In this document: in pieces, positions 42,287-49,538 of the stretch | Layout of the letters: every line of letters starts with the position of its first letter | Numbering within the stretch: position 1 is the first letter of the stretch | From: JACVRW01 sp038323835 | GTDB lineage: Bacteria; Actinomycetota; Thermoleophilia; Solirubrobacterales; Thermoleophilaceae | Assembly (NCBI GenBank): GCA_038323835.1 | Contig: JBBQHI010000005.1 | Coordinates: 49,586 to 113,585 of the forward strand | Reading direction: 5' to 3' | DNA length: 64,000 bases | Translations under genes and position numbers: made by a program | The notes under the pieces: model-generated | The model's input: the letters and a program-made list of their open reading frames with translations, nothing else | Databases searched by the model: none | What the model was told of the DNA's origin: nothing

Positions 42287-44482
42287 TCAGCGGTTCGCGT
42301 AGGGCACGTACGGCCGGCACGGCTCGCCGCGCAGCCCCGGGCAGGGCGGGAGCGGGGTCGGCACGTCCACCTTTGGGATGAACGGCAGCACAAGCCGCGA
42401 CGGGTAGCGCGAAGAGCGGGCGATCTGCACCTTCGCCGTGCCCTTCGGGTCCGCCTCGGCGAAGGCCCACACGGGCTGGTCGCCGCCCGGCGCGGCGATC
42501 TGGACCCGGATCCGCGAGCCCTTGCGGTACACGTGGCCCTGGTAGTAGAGCGGGATCGCGATCTTCGCCCAGCGGCCGGCCGGCAGCGGCGCAGCGTCGC
42601 GCTCGCGTAGGGTCGGGACGGGCTCGAGCAGCGTGCTCTTGCGGCGGTCGAGCGTGCGGGCGTCGCTCCGCAGCCAGCCGTTCTGCACGAAGGTCTCCTT
42701 GCCGTCCGGCCGTATCTCGGTGATCGTGGCCTGGAGGTCGACCTTCGGCACCGAGGCCTTGATCCACGTGTACACCGCGCCGGGGCCGACGACGGTCTTC
42801 GTCGCGCCGAGCGGACTGCTCACGTAGGAGACGGCGGTGCCCTCGGGGTTCTGCTTCCACGTGTAGTCCGGCGAGGTGCCCCATAGGCCGCCCGGGCCGG
42901 TGTTGCCCACGAACGAGGTCGCGGGGCGTGCTGCCTTGTCCCAAGTGAACGAGTCCTCGCCGGCGGCCGGAGGCTCGAAGTCGCGCAACGTCCCGTTCCT
43001 CCCGAAGTAGAACGAGCGCGGATACGTGCCCGGCAGCGGAAAGCGGTCGAAGGACCGCTCGAACCCGGCCACCGGTGCGCCGGGCACGCTGCCCCCGGCG
43101 CCCGTGTCGAACAGGACCCGCACGGGCTTCAGCGCCTCGAAGGCCGACTTCGACGCGCCGTAGTCCGCGATCGCCTGGATCGGGTCGTCGGGCAGGTTGA
43201 CGTTCGGGACGCCCATCGCCGCGGAGTAGATCGTCGGTGCGAGCGCGCGTGCGGCGGGCACGCCCGGCGCCTGCTGGGCCACGTAGAGCTTTAGGAAGTC
43301 GTACCAGCGGTTGAACGTGACCGGGTCGAGCGAGTCGATGTGGGTTCCGTTCGTGAAGGTGATGAACTCGTGTCGCGTGCCCGTCAGGCGGCTGGCCAGG
43401 TCACCGCAGTGGCCGCCGGTCTGCTCGTCGGTCCACTGGCAGGCGAGGAACACGGGCCGGTGGATCTTGTGCACGAAGTTCACGGGCGCAAGCGGGTCGG
43501 CGACGGTCGGGTTGTAGTACTTGTTCTCGTCGATCTTCGTCAGCAGGTCGACTGCCTCGGGATGCAGCTCCTGGTTCTGCTTGCACGTCGTGTCGCCGCT
43601 CTGGATGCGCTCGTAGGCCCAAGGCTGGCCGCCGGTCGGTGAGGCCGGGAGCGCGTCGTGGACACGGTCCTTGGCCCAGGAGAGGGCGAAGCCGGTGTTG
43701 AGGATCCCGCCCGGGTAGAGCGTCGTGGCGGTGTTGTCGATCACCGACAGCGGCGTGATCGCGGACAGGCTCGGCGGGTTCGTCTGACCCACGAAGAGCT
43801 GCGAGATGCCGCCGTAGGAAATGCCCATCATCCCGACCTTGTGATGCATGGCCCAGCTCTGGCGGGCGACAGTCTCTATGACGTCGTACCCGTCGAGCGC
43901 CTGGTTGGGCTCGAAGTAGTCGAACGCGCCGCCCGAGCAGCCCGTGCCGCGCATGTTCACGTCGACGACGGCGAAGCCGATCAGGTTGCCGATGACGGAG
44001 ATGCCGCTCTCGGGTCCCGACGGACGGGCGTACCCGTAGCCCGAGTACTCGACGACCGTGGGATAGGGGCCTTTGTCGATCGGCCCGGGCAGCCGGACGT
44101 CGACCGCGAGCTTCGTGCCGTCGCGCGTGGTCAGGTACTGATAGCCCTCCCCCAGCGTCTGGCCGTAGGTGCCCGTGTGGAGCGGGGCCGGCCGGTTTGT
44201 ATACACGCGCACCGCGCCGGTCCGCTGCCCGCCCGAAAGGACGTGGTAGCCCCGCCTCGGCCTGACGTCGCGGAAAACCACTCCACCGAGCGACCCCGCC
44301 TTCGCGTGCTGCACGAGCTTGCCATGGCGGGCCAACACAACCTCCGCCCCGGGTGTCGCGCCCGTAACCTGCACCTGACGCGCGCTGCCGCGCGCGGTCA
44401 GCGCGGCGCTCGCGTCTGCGGCGGCGACGAGGCTGATGGAGAGGACGCAGAAGAGAGCGAGGAGGGTGCGTGCACGGAGCAT
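42287..44482 (-). CDS. Secreted CocE/NonD-family hydrolase (X-Pro dipeptidyl-peptidase-like)
   Basis: The product is 731 aa with a signal peptide (ALFCVLSISLVAAADASAA). The catalytic serine S222 lies in VGMMGISYGGISQ, following VVDVNMRGTGCSGGAFDYFE, the hallmark of the CocE/X-Pro peptidase fold. A likely histidine is in TFTNGTHIDSLDPV, and the C-terminal jelly-roll (PAGRWAKIAIPLYYQGHVYR) is present. Members hydrolyse proline peptides, cocaine-type esters or cephalosporin esters. It is exported and on the minus strand within the island, flanked by tRNA remnants on both sides. Confidence 0.85.
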   Translation of the reverse strand: MLRARTLLALFCVLSISLVAAADASAALTARGSARQVQVTGATPGAEVVLARHGKLVQHAKAGSLGGVVFRDVRPRRGYHVLSGGQRTGAVRVYTNRPAPLHTGTYGQTLGEGYQYLTTRDGTKLAVDVRLPGPIDKGPYPTVVEYSGYGYARPSGPESGISVIGNLIGFAVVDVNMRGTGCSGGAFDYFEPNQALDGYDVIETVARQSWAMHHKVGMMGISYGGISQLFVGQTNPPSLSAITPLSVIDNTATTLYPGGILNTGFALSWAKDRVHDALPASPTGGQPWAYERIQSGDTTCKQNQELHPEAVDLLTKIDENKYYNPTVADPLAPVNFVHKIHRPVFLACQWTDEQTGGHCGDLASRLTGTRHEFITFTNGTHIDSLDPVTFNRWYDFLKLYVAQQAPGVPAARALAPTIYSAAMGVPNVNLPDDPIQAIADYGASKSAFEALKPVRVLFDTGAGGSVPGAPVAGFERSFDRFPLPGTYPRSFYFGRNGTLRDFEPPAAGEDSFTWDKAARPATSFVGNTGPGGLWGTSPDYTWKQNPEGTAVSYVSSPLGATKTVVGPGAVYTWIKASVPKVDLQATITEIRPDGKETFVQNGWLRSDARTLDRRKSTLLEPVPTLRERDAAPLPAGRWAKIAIPLYYQGHVYRKGSRIRVQIAAPGGDQPVWAFAEADPKGTAKVQIARSSRYPSRLVLPFIPKVDVPTPLPPCPGLRGEPCRPYVPYANR

Positions 44483-44545
44483 GTGCGCAACCCTCTCAGA
44501 TCTGGCCGGGCCACGTTTCCGTTGGTCCCCAGACAGGCCGTTCAG

Positions 44546-44567
44546 TGGGCCGGGAAGGAATCGAACC
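44546..44567 (-). repeat. Partial copy of the tRNA-Met 3' end
   Basis: GGGCCGGG-A-AGGAATCGAACC matches the acceptor strand and T-arm of tRNA-Met (49434 onward) with one mismatch. Upstream, GGTCCCC at 44524-44530 repeats a motif also found beside the intact tRNA. No tRNA can fold from this site; it is a remnant. Confidence 0.55.
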
Positions 44568-44605
44568 GCGGCTTTTCAGCGCTGCCCCAATCCCCCGGTT
44601 GTGCG

Positions 44606-44634
44606 TTGACTAACCGTGCAACAGCCTCTAGCGT
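44606..44634 (+). promoter_or_regulatory. Housekeeping-type promoter for the first surface-protein gene
   Basis: TTGACT (44606-44611) and TAGCGT (44629-44634) are separated by exactly 17 bases, close to the sigma-70 consensus. The start codon of the downstream gene is 44678, and a GGAAGGA ribosome site precedes it. The motif is a good match but not proven by experiment. Confidence 0.5.
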
Positions 44635-44677
44635 CGCCTAACAGCCCTCGCGCCGGTATGCCGCCGGAAGGAACCCG

Positions 44678-45397
44678 ATGCGCCGCAAGCTTCTCCACTA
44701 CCTCGCCAACAACATCTTCGGCCTGCTCGCGCTGTTCGTAGCGCTGGGCGGCACCGCCTACGCCGTCAATACGGTCAACAGCTCGGACATCACCGACGGG
44801 CAGGTGAAGTCCGTGGACATCGGGGACGGCGAGGTCAAGTCCGCCGACGTCAAGGACCAGAGCCTGACCACATTCGACGTGTCCACCTTCCTGGGAGCGG
44901 ACGTGGTCGACAACACACTGACCGGCGACGACATCAACGAGTCGACGCTTGGCCCGGTTCCCGGCGCCGCGTCGCTCGGCGGCGTCAATGCGGCTGACTT
45001 CCGCCCGGGTACCAAGATGGCGACCCAACAAACCGACCAGTGCGCTGTCACCGGCATCTACAAGCTCTGCGCGCCGGTGACCCTCACGGTGCCGGCTGGT
45101 ACCTACTACAGGGTCGACGTGCACACCTCTATGACAGCATTTGGGAGCACCGCCGGGACGGGGCTGTTCTGCGCCGCCTCTGAAGGACCGTCGTGCATTA
45201 ACGGCTTCCCGTCGGGCTTCACGCTCGCCCCCAGCCAGTACATGAATGTCTCGCACAACGGGACCGCCTACTACCCCCCGGGAACGCACACGTTCGGCAT
45301 GGCCGCGCGGTTCGACGTCGGCATTGCAACCACCAATACCGGCAACGTGACCACGACAATCCGCTGGCACAACTACCTCGCCGAATTCGCAGGGTAG
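44678..45397 (+). CDS. Surface protein, constant stalk with variable head (member 1)
   Basis: The product is 239 aa; ribosome site GGAAGGA is 6 bases upstream of ATG 44678. A membrane segment (FGLLALFVALGGTAYAV, about 14-30) is followed by decapeptide repeats at 37, 47 and 57 (DITDGQVKSV, DIGDGEVKSA, DVKDQSLTTF), then STFLGADVVD. Residues 100-239 form a distinct head with TLTVPAGTYYRVDVHTSMTA and cysteines CAVTGIYKLC that may pair. This pattern is like phage-tail-fibre or trimeric stalk repeats. Two paralogues share the stalk but not the head. The function is unknown; an anchored surface display or adhesion role is inference. Confidence 0.7.
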   Translation: MRRKLLHYLANNIFGLLALFVALGGTAYAVNTVNSSDITDGQVKSVDIGDGEVKSADVKDQSLTTFDVSTFLGADVVDNTLTGDDINESTLGPVPGAASLGGVNAADFRPGTKMATQQTDQCAVTGIYKLCAPVTLTVPAGTYYRVDVHTSMTAFGSTAGTGLFCAASEGPSCINGFPSGFTLAPSQYMNVSHNGTAYYPPGTHTFGMAARFDVGIATTNTGNVTTTIRWHNYLAEFAG

Positions 45398-45738
45398 GTC
45401 GCCAACGCGCGGGCCGCCAAGGCGCAGAGGAACCCGCCGGACGCGCATTGGCCGGGCCGGGTCGGCCGAGGACGAGGCACCGAAGGTTGGGGCCGGTCGT
45501 CCAGCCTCTCGACAGCGGTCGGCATCCTTCTTGCATGAGGTGAGGCACCGTACGCTGCGTCGACGGTCGTCGGGAGCCGGGCCCCTGGATATGTACCGCC
45601 GCTCCCGAATGACGATGAGGCATGTTCTTGGTCTCCAAGGCCGATAGGGTCGGCCTTGCTGACAGCAGGGGGTCGCCGCGGTCCCGCCCACGATGGGAGT
45701 GAGTGTCGGACGCCTCCACGGACTCGAGGAGGAATCAG
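45398..45738. other. Intergenic region upstream of surface gene 2
   Basis: No gene is supported. A hairpin of AAGGCCGA (45637-45644) and TCGGCCTT (45650-45657) with loop TAGGG sits about 80 bases before ATG 45739. The GATAGGGT inside it resembles GATAGGAT upstream of surface gene 3, so it may be part of a shared promoter. A strong ribosome site (GAGGAGGA) lies just before ATG 45739. Confidence 0.4.
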
Positions 45739-46419
45739 ATGCTCCGCAGCATGGTTGGATACTTCAGACGAAACGTGGTCGGGTTCTTGGCCCTGTTCGT
45801 CGCGCTCGGCGGCACCGCCTACGCGGTGAACACCGTCAGCAGCACGGACATCGTGGACGGCCAGGTGAAGTCGGTCGACATCGGCAACGGCGAGGTCAAC
45901 TCGGCCGACGTCAAGGACCAGTCGCTCACGACTTTCGACGTGTCCACGTTCCTGGGGGCGGACATCGTGGACGGGTCGTTGACGAGCGCGGATGTCGCAC
46001 CGGGGACCTTTGTCGGGGGACGCGGCCAGCTGCTCAGCAACCGCATCGTGTTCACGCCTTCTGCCACCAGAACGCTGCTGACGGTCCCAGGACTCGGGAC
46101 AGTTACTGCGACATGTTTAGACGCCGCTGCAGTGGCATACTGGACCAACGACACCGGCGGCCCTGTCGACATTTGGCGCGACCTCGACACTCCAGGCAAG
46201 AGCAGCGGCACAGTGCTCACCGCCAACTTTTCGATCCCGATCGTTGTGTCGGACCACACCGCACCTTCTGACTACTCGATGAGCAGCACGGTCAGTGTCG
46301 GCGCGGGCAACGACCCCGGTCCCCGCAAGGTCGCCACGATCCACGTTTCGGCCCTCCAAACAGCCATCAACAACCCCTGCGGCTTCCAAGCCCAGGGAAC
46401 GCTCTGGACCAGCCCGTAG
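45739..46419 (+). CDS. Surface protein, constant stalk with variable head (member 2)
   Basis: ATG 45739 has a GAGGAGGA site and gives 226 aa; a frame to 45703 adds 12 residues. Membrane segment and stalk (VGFLALFVALGGTAYAV; DIVDGQVKSV; DIGNGEVNSA; DVKDQSLTTF) are almost identical to members 1 and 3, including at the nucleotide level. The head from about residue 88 is unrelated to the others (NRIVFTPSATRTLLTVPGLG). It lacks the first member's cysteine pair but has a lone pair of Cys late. The function is unknown. Confidence 0.7.
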   Translation: MLRSMVGYFRRNVVGFLALFVALGGTAYAVNTVSSTDIVDGQVKSVDIGNGEVNSADVKDQSLTTFDVSTFLGADIVDGSLTSADVAPGTFVGGRGQLLSNRIVFTPSATRTLLTVPGLGTVTATCLDAAAVAYWTNDTGGPVDIWRDLDTPGKSSGTVLTANFSIPIVVSDHTAPSDYSMSSTVSVGAGNDPGPRKVATIHVSALQTAINNPCGFQAQGTLWTSP

Positions 46420-46464
46420 GGCGTCCGCCTCCATAGGTGTGCGGCGCGGGATACTCGGCGGGCG

Positions 46465-46856
46465 ATGTCGCAGGAGAACGTGGACATCGTGAAAGCCAGC
46501 TTTGATGCGCGGAACCGGGGCGACCTGGATGCTTGGTTGGCGGAGGCCGATGCCGAGATCGAGTGGTATGTGTTGCCTGACGCCCCTGACCCAGTCGGGG
46601 TCGTCAAGTCGTCTTGGAGCGGGCGGCGTTGTGGCGGGACATACTCGGCGGCTTTCGGGCGGACGTCTTGGAGTGCATCGACGCCGGCGAATACGTGATC
46701 GCCCCGACGCGCATGCGAGGGCGGCCACCTGGAGGCGATACCGAGGTCGTGCTCGACGAGGTGTACGTGAGCAAGTTTCGCAACGGCAAGATCGTCGAAC
46801 TCCGCGAATACCGGACCAAGGCCGAAGCCCTCGAAGCGGTGGGGCTCTCGGAGTAG
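46465..46856 (+). pseudogene. SnoaL/NTF2-like protein gene, frameshifted in the middle
   Basis: The frame starts MSQENVDIVKASFDARNRGD and runs to about 46612. There it loses phase, and the continuation LERAALWRDILGGFRADVLE to VSKFRNGKIVELREYRTKAE and EALEAVGLSE lies in another frame, ending at 46856. It is the third disrupted member of this family in the island. Its upstream sequence GCGGGATACTCGGCGGGCG before ATG nearly repeats that of the first copy at 41148-41171. Confidence 0.75.
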
Positions 46857-46971
46857 CCGGCCGATCACGTCAGCCCACCCCGGTTTAACCCTTCCGAGCT
46901 CCCGGCCCGCGCCACTCGTCCCCTGTCCCGTCCGCTAGGTGAGGGCGAGGGAGGGGGAGGGGGTGCCACGG

Positions 46972-47157
46972 TCATGCGGCCTTCCTCGTGTCCTCGGTCC
47001 TAGTCGCGGGTCGCCTGAGGATCCCGGCGCGTGCACGGGCGCACCGGGCACAGCGTTGGGTGTAGGTCGCGTCAACCCAGGTGCCGTGAGGACAACCGCC
47101 ACCGTCCGGTCCGACGCAGCGGGAGAGCGGGGCGCGGGAGGGATGCATGAGGTTCAT
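46972..47157 (-). CDS. Small zinc-ribbon-like peptide coupled to an excisionase-type gene
   Basis: The product is 61 aa; ATG 47157 overlaps the stop of the upstream gene as ATGA. Four cysteines (CVGPDGGGCPHG and RCARC) are spaced like a zinc-binding finger. No family is recognised. The coupling implies co-expression with the DNA-binding protein. It could also be a fortuitous ORF, but cysteine spacing and coupling argue for a real gene. Confidence 0.5.
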   Translation of the reverse strand: MNLMHPSRAPLSRCVGPDGGGCPHGTWVDATYTQRCARCARARAGILRRPATRTEDTRKAA

Positions 47158-47369
47158 GCCGCCTCACCACCCCCGTTAGATGGTGTTCGGACTGAGTGGA
47201 GCCAGGCATCCAGTTCGTGTTCGGGGATGCGGACCGCACCACCGGGACGGGTGGAGAGCCTGACCAAGGGGATCTCTCCCGACTTGATCGTCCTGCGGAT
47301 CGAGACCTCGGAGAGCTGGAGGCGGTCAGCGACCTGGGCGACCGTCAGATACGTGGCGTGAGTGCTCAC
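47154..47369 (-). CDS. Excisionase-type helix-turn-helix DNA-binding protein
   Basis: GTG 47369 (VSTHATYLTVAQVADRLQLS) gives 71 aa; a frame to 47501 exists but adds non-typical residues. The core YLTVAQVADRLQLSEVSIRR, TIKSGEIPLVRL and VRIPEHELDAWLHS is the HTH_17/MerR-like DNA-binding domain found in excisionases and plasmid/island regulators. By itself it cannot show excision activity, and no integrase lies nearby. It is divergent from the XRE gene. Confidence 0.75.
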   Translation of the reverse strand: MSTHATYLTVAQVADRLQLSEVSIRRTIKSGEIPLVRLSTRPGGAVRIPEHELDAWLHSVRTPSNGGGEAA

Positions 47370-47415
47370 GCCTATCGATGCGGAAAGTCCCAGCGACAGC
47401 GCATTTTCATGTTTG

Positions 47416-47430
47416 GGTCCCCGGGGGACC
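47416..47430. repeat. Perfect palindrome between two divergent DNA-binding genes
   Basis: GGTCCCC-G-GGGGACC is a perfect 7-bp inverted repeat with one central base. It sits in the 174-base gap between the excisionase-type gene and the XRE gene, so it is a good operator candidate for either. The same GGTCCCC half appears at 44524 and the pair at 49354-49378. Confidence 0.5.
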
Positions 47431-47543
47431 AGTTGCGCCCTGTATGCCGCCGTTGGTAAAGGTTTTATCCACGATGCCAGCGCTACGAAGCTTTCGGGCA
47501 CAGCCGCTCATCGACCCTCCGCCTCGCTCGAATCGCGAAGGCC

Positions 47544-47759
47544 ATGAGTCAGAAGGACCTCGCGGAGGCGGGCGGCCTTAGTCGGGTTGCGATCTCGCAC
47601 ATCGAGTCGGGTCGCTCGGCGCCCCATCGCTCGACGAAACGGCTGCTCGCCCTCACGCTGGGTTACTCGGTGGACGAGCTCTTCCCGGTGAATAACCGCT
47701 CGCCGTCGTCTGAGCTTCGTGAGGTCGCGCGGAAAGAGCAGCGGAGGAGGGCGAAATGA
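47544..47759 (+). CDS. XRE-family helix-turn-helix protein, possibly N-terminally shortened
   Basis: ATG 47544 gives 71 aa (MSQKDLAEAGGLSRVAISHI then ESGRSAPHRSTKRLLALTLG). XRE proteins usually have a first helix before MSQ, and indeed TLRLARIAKA is encoded in frame immediately upstream, but no ATG/GTG/TTG opens that extension before a stop at 47457. Thus the ancestral start may have been lost. The gene overlaps the next one by four bases. It may regulate the island or repress the excisionase gene. Confidence 0.65.
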   Translation: MSQKDLAEAGGLSRVAISHIESGRSAPHRSTKRLLALTLGYSVDELFPVNNRSPSSELREVARKEQRRRAK

Positions 47760-48106
47760 CGGCGGAGGAGCGAGGCTATTGGGAACACCGGGCGGCCGAG
47801 GCTGAGGACCCCTCGTCCACCGCGCACTCACTTTGGTATCTGGGCCAAGACGCCGGCACGTGGCAGCGTCGCAGCATCCACCTGCCGAACGGGACCGTCG
47901 TTGTGGAACGTCCGCCTTCGTGGTTCCGGAAAGCTGTGGCCGCGTCACGGCGTGGCATCCCCGGCCGCTTCCACCTGCGACGGCCTCAGCGCCCGCGACG
48001 CCCACGCCCACGCCGTAGTCGGGCGTCACGCGGCTCGCCGGATGACCCTGACCCGGGTGAACCAGCCCTAGAGCTAGTCGCCGCCTCTCGAAGGGAGCGG
48101 TCCTAG
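47756..48106 (+). CDS. Unrecognised protein coupled to an XRE regulator
   Basis: The product is 116 aa; ATG 47756 overlaps the XRE stop as ATGA. The N-terminal half (EERGYWEHRAAEAEDPSSTA, then HSLWYLGQDAGTWQRR) looks folded, with many aromatics, while the last 45 residues are Arg/Pro-rich and low complexity. Paired with an XRE gene it could be the partner of a small regulatory or toxin-antitoxin module, but I see no known toxin motif. The 280 bases after it hold no gene. Confidence 0.5.
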   Translation: MTAEERGYWEHRAAEAEDPSSTAHSLWYLGQDAGTWQRRSIHLPNGTVVVERPPSWFRKAVAASRRGIPGRFHLRRPQRPRRPRPRRSRASRGSPDDPDPGEPALELVAASRRERS

Positions 48107-48387
48107 TGGCCAACCAGGGGTGGCCGAGCGAACACCCACCTAAGAGGCTGAGAGGAGCGGCGCCCGTGCCGTATCGGGCGATGGCCGGGCCTACTAGGAA
48201 GGGCACCGCCGCCGCGCTAACGAATCCCCTGTTCCGGTGGTGGCGCCAGGCGAGTTGGTGAGCGCTCGGCGGTGTTGGGGGTAGCGATGCTGACCGGTCA
48301 GGGGATAGGATGCTCGGCCAGCGGCGTCTGCCGGCCTTTGGTCGGACCCAAGGCCGGGAGATAACGAGGGCCGCCAAAGGAGCAGTG

Positions 48388-49089
48388 ATGCTTGTGCGAT
48401 CGAGGGTTGCTCGTTACGTGAAAAACAACCTGGTTGCGTTTCTGGCGCTGTTTGTCGCTTTGGGCGGCACCAGCGCCTACGCGGTGAACACCATCGGCAG
48501 CACGGACATCATCGACGGGGAGGTCAAGTCCGTCGATATCGGAAACGGCGAGGTCAACAGCGCCGACGTCAAGGACCAGAGCCTCACCACCTTCGACGTG
48601 TCCACCTTCCTCGGTGCTGACGTGGTCGACGGGACGTTGACCGCTGCCGACCTCGCCACGGACTCGGTCGGCTCCTCGGAGGTGCAGTTTGACTCGCTGA
48701 CGGGCGAACATATCTTCAACGACTCGCTGACGGGCGCCGATATCAACGAGGCCTCGTTGGTGGGGCTCGAGGACGGCTGCCCCCCCACCACGGGCTTGTA
48801 CGTGAACCTGTGCGCCCGCGGGGACGGCGTCGGCCGACTCTGGATCGACGCCTTGGTCTTCTGCAGGGGCTTGGGTCTGCGCCTGCCTGGTCTGGGGGAG
48901 GCCATCGCCCTGGGTGCGCTCAATGACGTCCCTGGGGTCGCTCCCGGTGAGTCTTTCTGGACTGAGGAGCTCTCCGGGACGACCACTGTCTACAACGCCA
49001 CTGAGGAAGGCGGTTTCGGCCAGATATCAACGAGTGGCACCTCCGGCAGGACGGTGTGCGTCACGACCCCCAGCAGCCTGTACCAGTGA
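48388..49089 (+). CDS. Surface protein, constant stalk with variable head (member 3)
   Basis: ATG 48388 has AAAGGAG upstream and gives 233 aa; a frame to 48310 adds 26 residues. Stalk elements (VAFLALFVALGGTSAYAV; DIIDGEVKSV; DIGNGEVNSA; DVKDQSLTTF) match members 1 and 2. An extra duplication DSLTGEHIFN/DSLTGADINE lengthens the stalk. The head (PPTTGLYVNLCARGDGVGRL and GRTVCVTTPSSLYQ) is unlike the others. A-T-ended codons are more frequent than in the core genes. The function is unknown. Confidence 0.7.
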   Translation: MLVRSRVARYVKNNLVAFLALFVALGGTSAYAVNTIGSTDIIDGEVKSVDIGNGEVNSADVKDQSLTTFDVSTFLGADVVDGTLTAADLATDSVGSSEVQFDSLTGEHIFNDSLTGADINEASLVGLEDGCPPTTGLYVNLCARGDGVGRLWIDALVFCRGLGLRLPGLGEAIALGALNDVPGVAPGESFWTEELSGTTTVYNATEEGGFGQISTSGTSGRTVCVTTPSSLYQ

Positions 49090-49432
49090 GAGACCCTCAC
49101 CGGGGAGTGAGAAACAGCCTGAACGGGGCTTAGGAGACTCAGCGGCTCCTGATTTGCCGTGTGGGGCGGGGCCGTGTCGGGCGGCGGGCCGGTGCTGTCG
49201 GGCACCGAGCCCGCTCCCCGGCGGCCCGCATCTCGCGCGTTCAGGACGCGTCGTGTCGCCGTGGCGTGTACCTAAGGGATGTCGCCACAGGAGATCGGGC
49301 GGGTGCGACGGGCGGGCCGGGAGAGCCCGACTGGTTGTGAAACTGCCGTTCTTGGTCCCCAAGCGCACTCTGGGGACCAGCGCAACTCGACGTTCTCCCG
49401 AGCAAAGTGCCTGATTTGGAGGCGTTTGCCGA
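49090..49432. other. Gap before tRNA-Met containing a GGTCCCC hairpin
   Basis: No gene is supported in these 343 bases. GGTCCCC (49354-49360) and GGGGACC (49372-49378) form a hairpin with an 11-base loop about 55 bases downstream of the tRNA-Met 3' end. On the tRNA strand it may end transcription; the motif also occurs elsewhere in the island. Confidence 0.4.
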
Positions 49433-49505
49433 TGGGCCGGGTAGGAATCGAACCTACGACCGACGGATTATGAGTCCGCTGCTCTAACCCCTGAGCTACC
49501 GGCCC
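49433..49505 (-). tRNA. tRNA-Met (anticodon CAT)
   Basis: The minus strand folds into a perfect 73-base cloverleaf: acceptor GGGCCGG/CCGGCCC, D-stem GCTC/GAGC, anticodon arm GCGGA-CTCATAA-TCCGT and T-arm GTAGG-TTCGAAT-CCTAC. The anticodon is CAT, so it is elongator Met, or Ile2 if the C is modified; sequence alone does not decide. CCA is not encoded. It is the intact anchor of the genomic island, which contains partial copies of it. Confidence 0.93.
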
Positions 49506-49538
49506 GGAGGGCGATGCTAGACGGAAACGGGCTCCGGG

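Larger units (their letters stand above)
38829..49505. mobile_element. Putative tRNA-Met-associated genomic island (old, composite)
   Basis: The segment runs from the end of the acyltransferase gene to an intact tRNA-Met. It holds three partial copies of that tRNA (39438-39483, 42040-42057, 44546-44567), several broken genes, an excisionase-type protein, an XRE regulator and repeated surface-protein cassettes. Third codon positions are less GC-biased in 44.6-48.1 kb than outside. No integrase or transposase was found, so active mobility is doubtful. The left boundary is an estimate. Confidence 0.6.

Noticed and set aside
44540..44620. A complete tRNA near 44.55 kb
   Set aside because: Only the acceptor/T-arm part matches; no 5' acceptor strand or D-arm lies at the needed distance.
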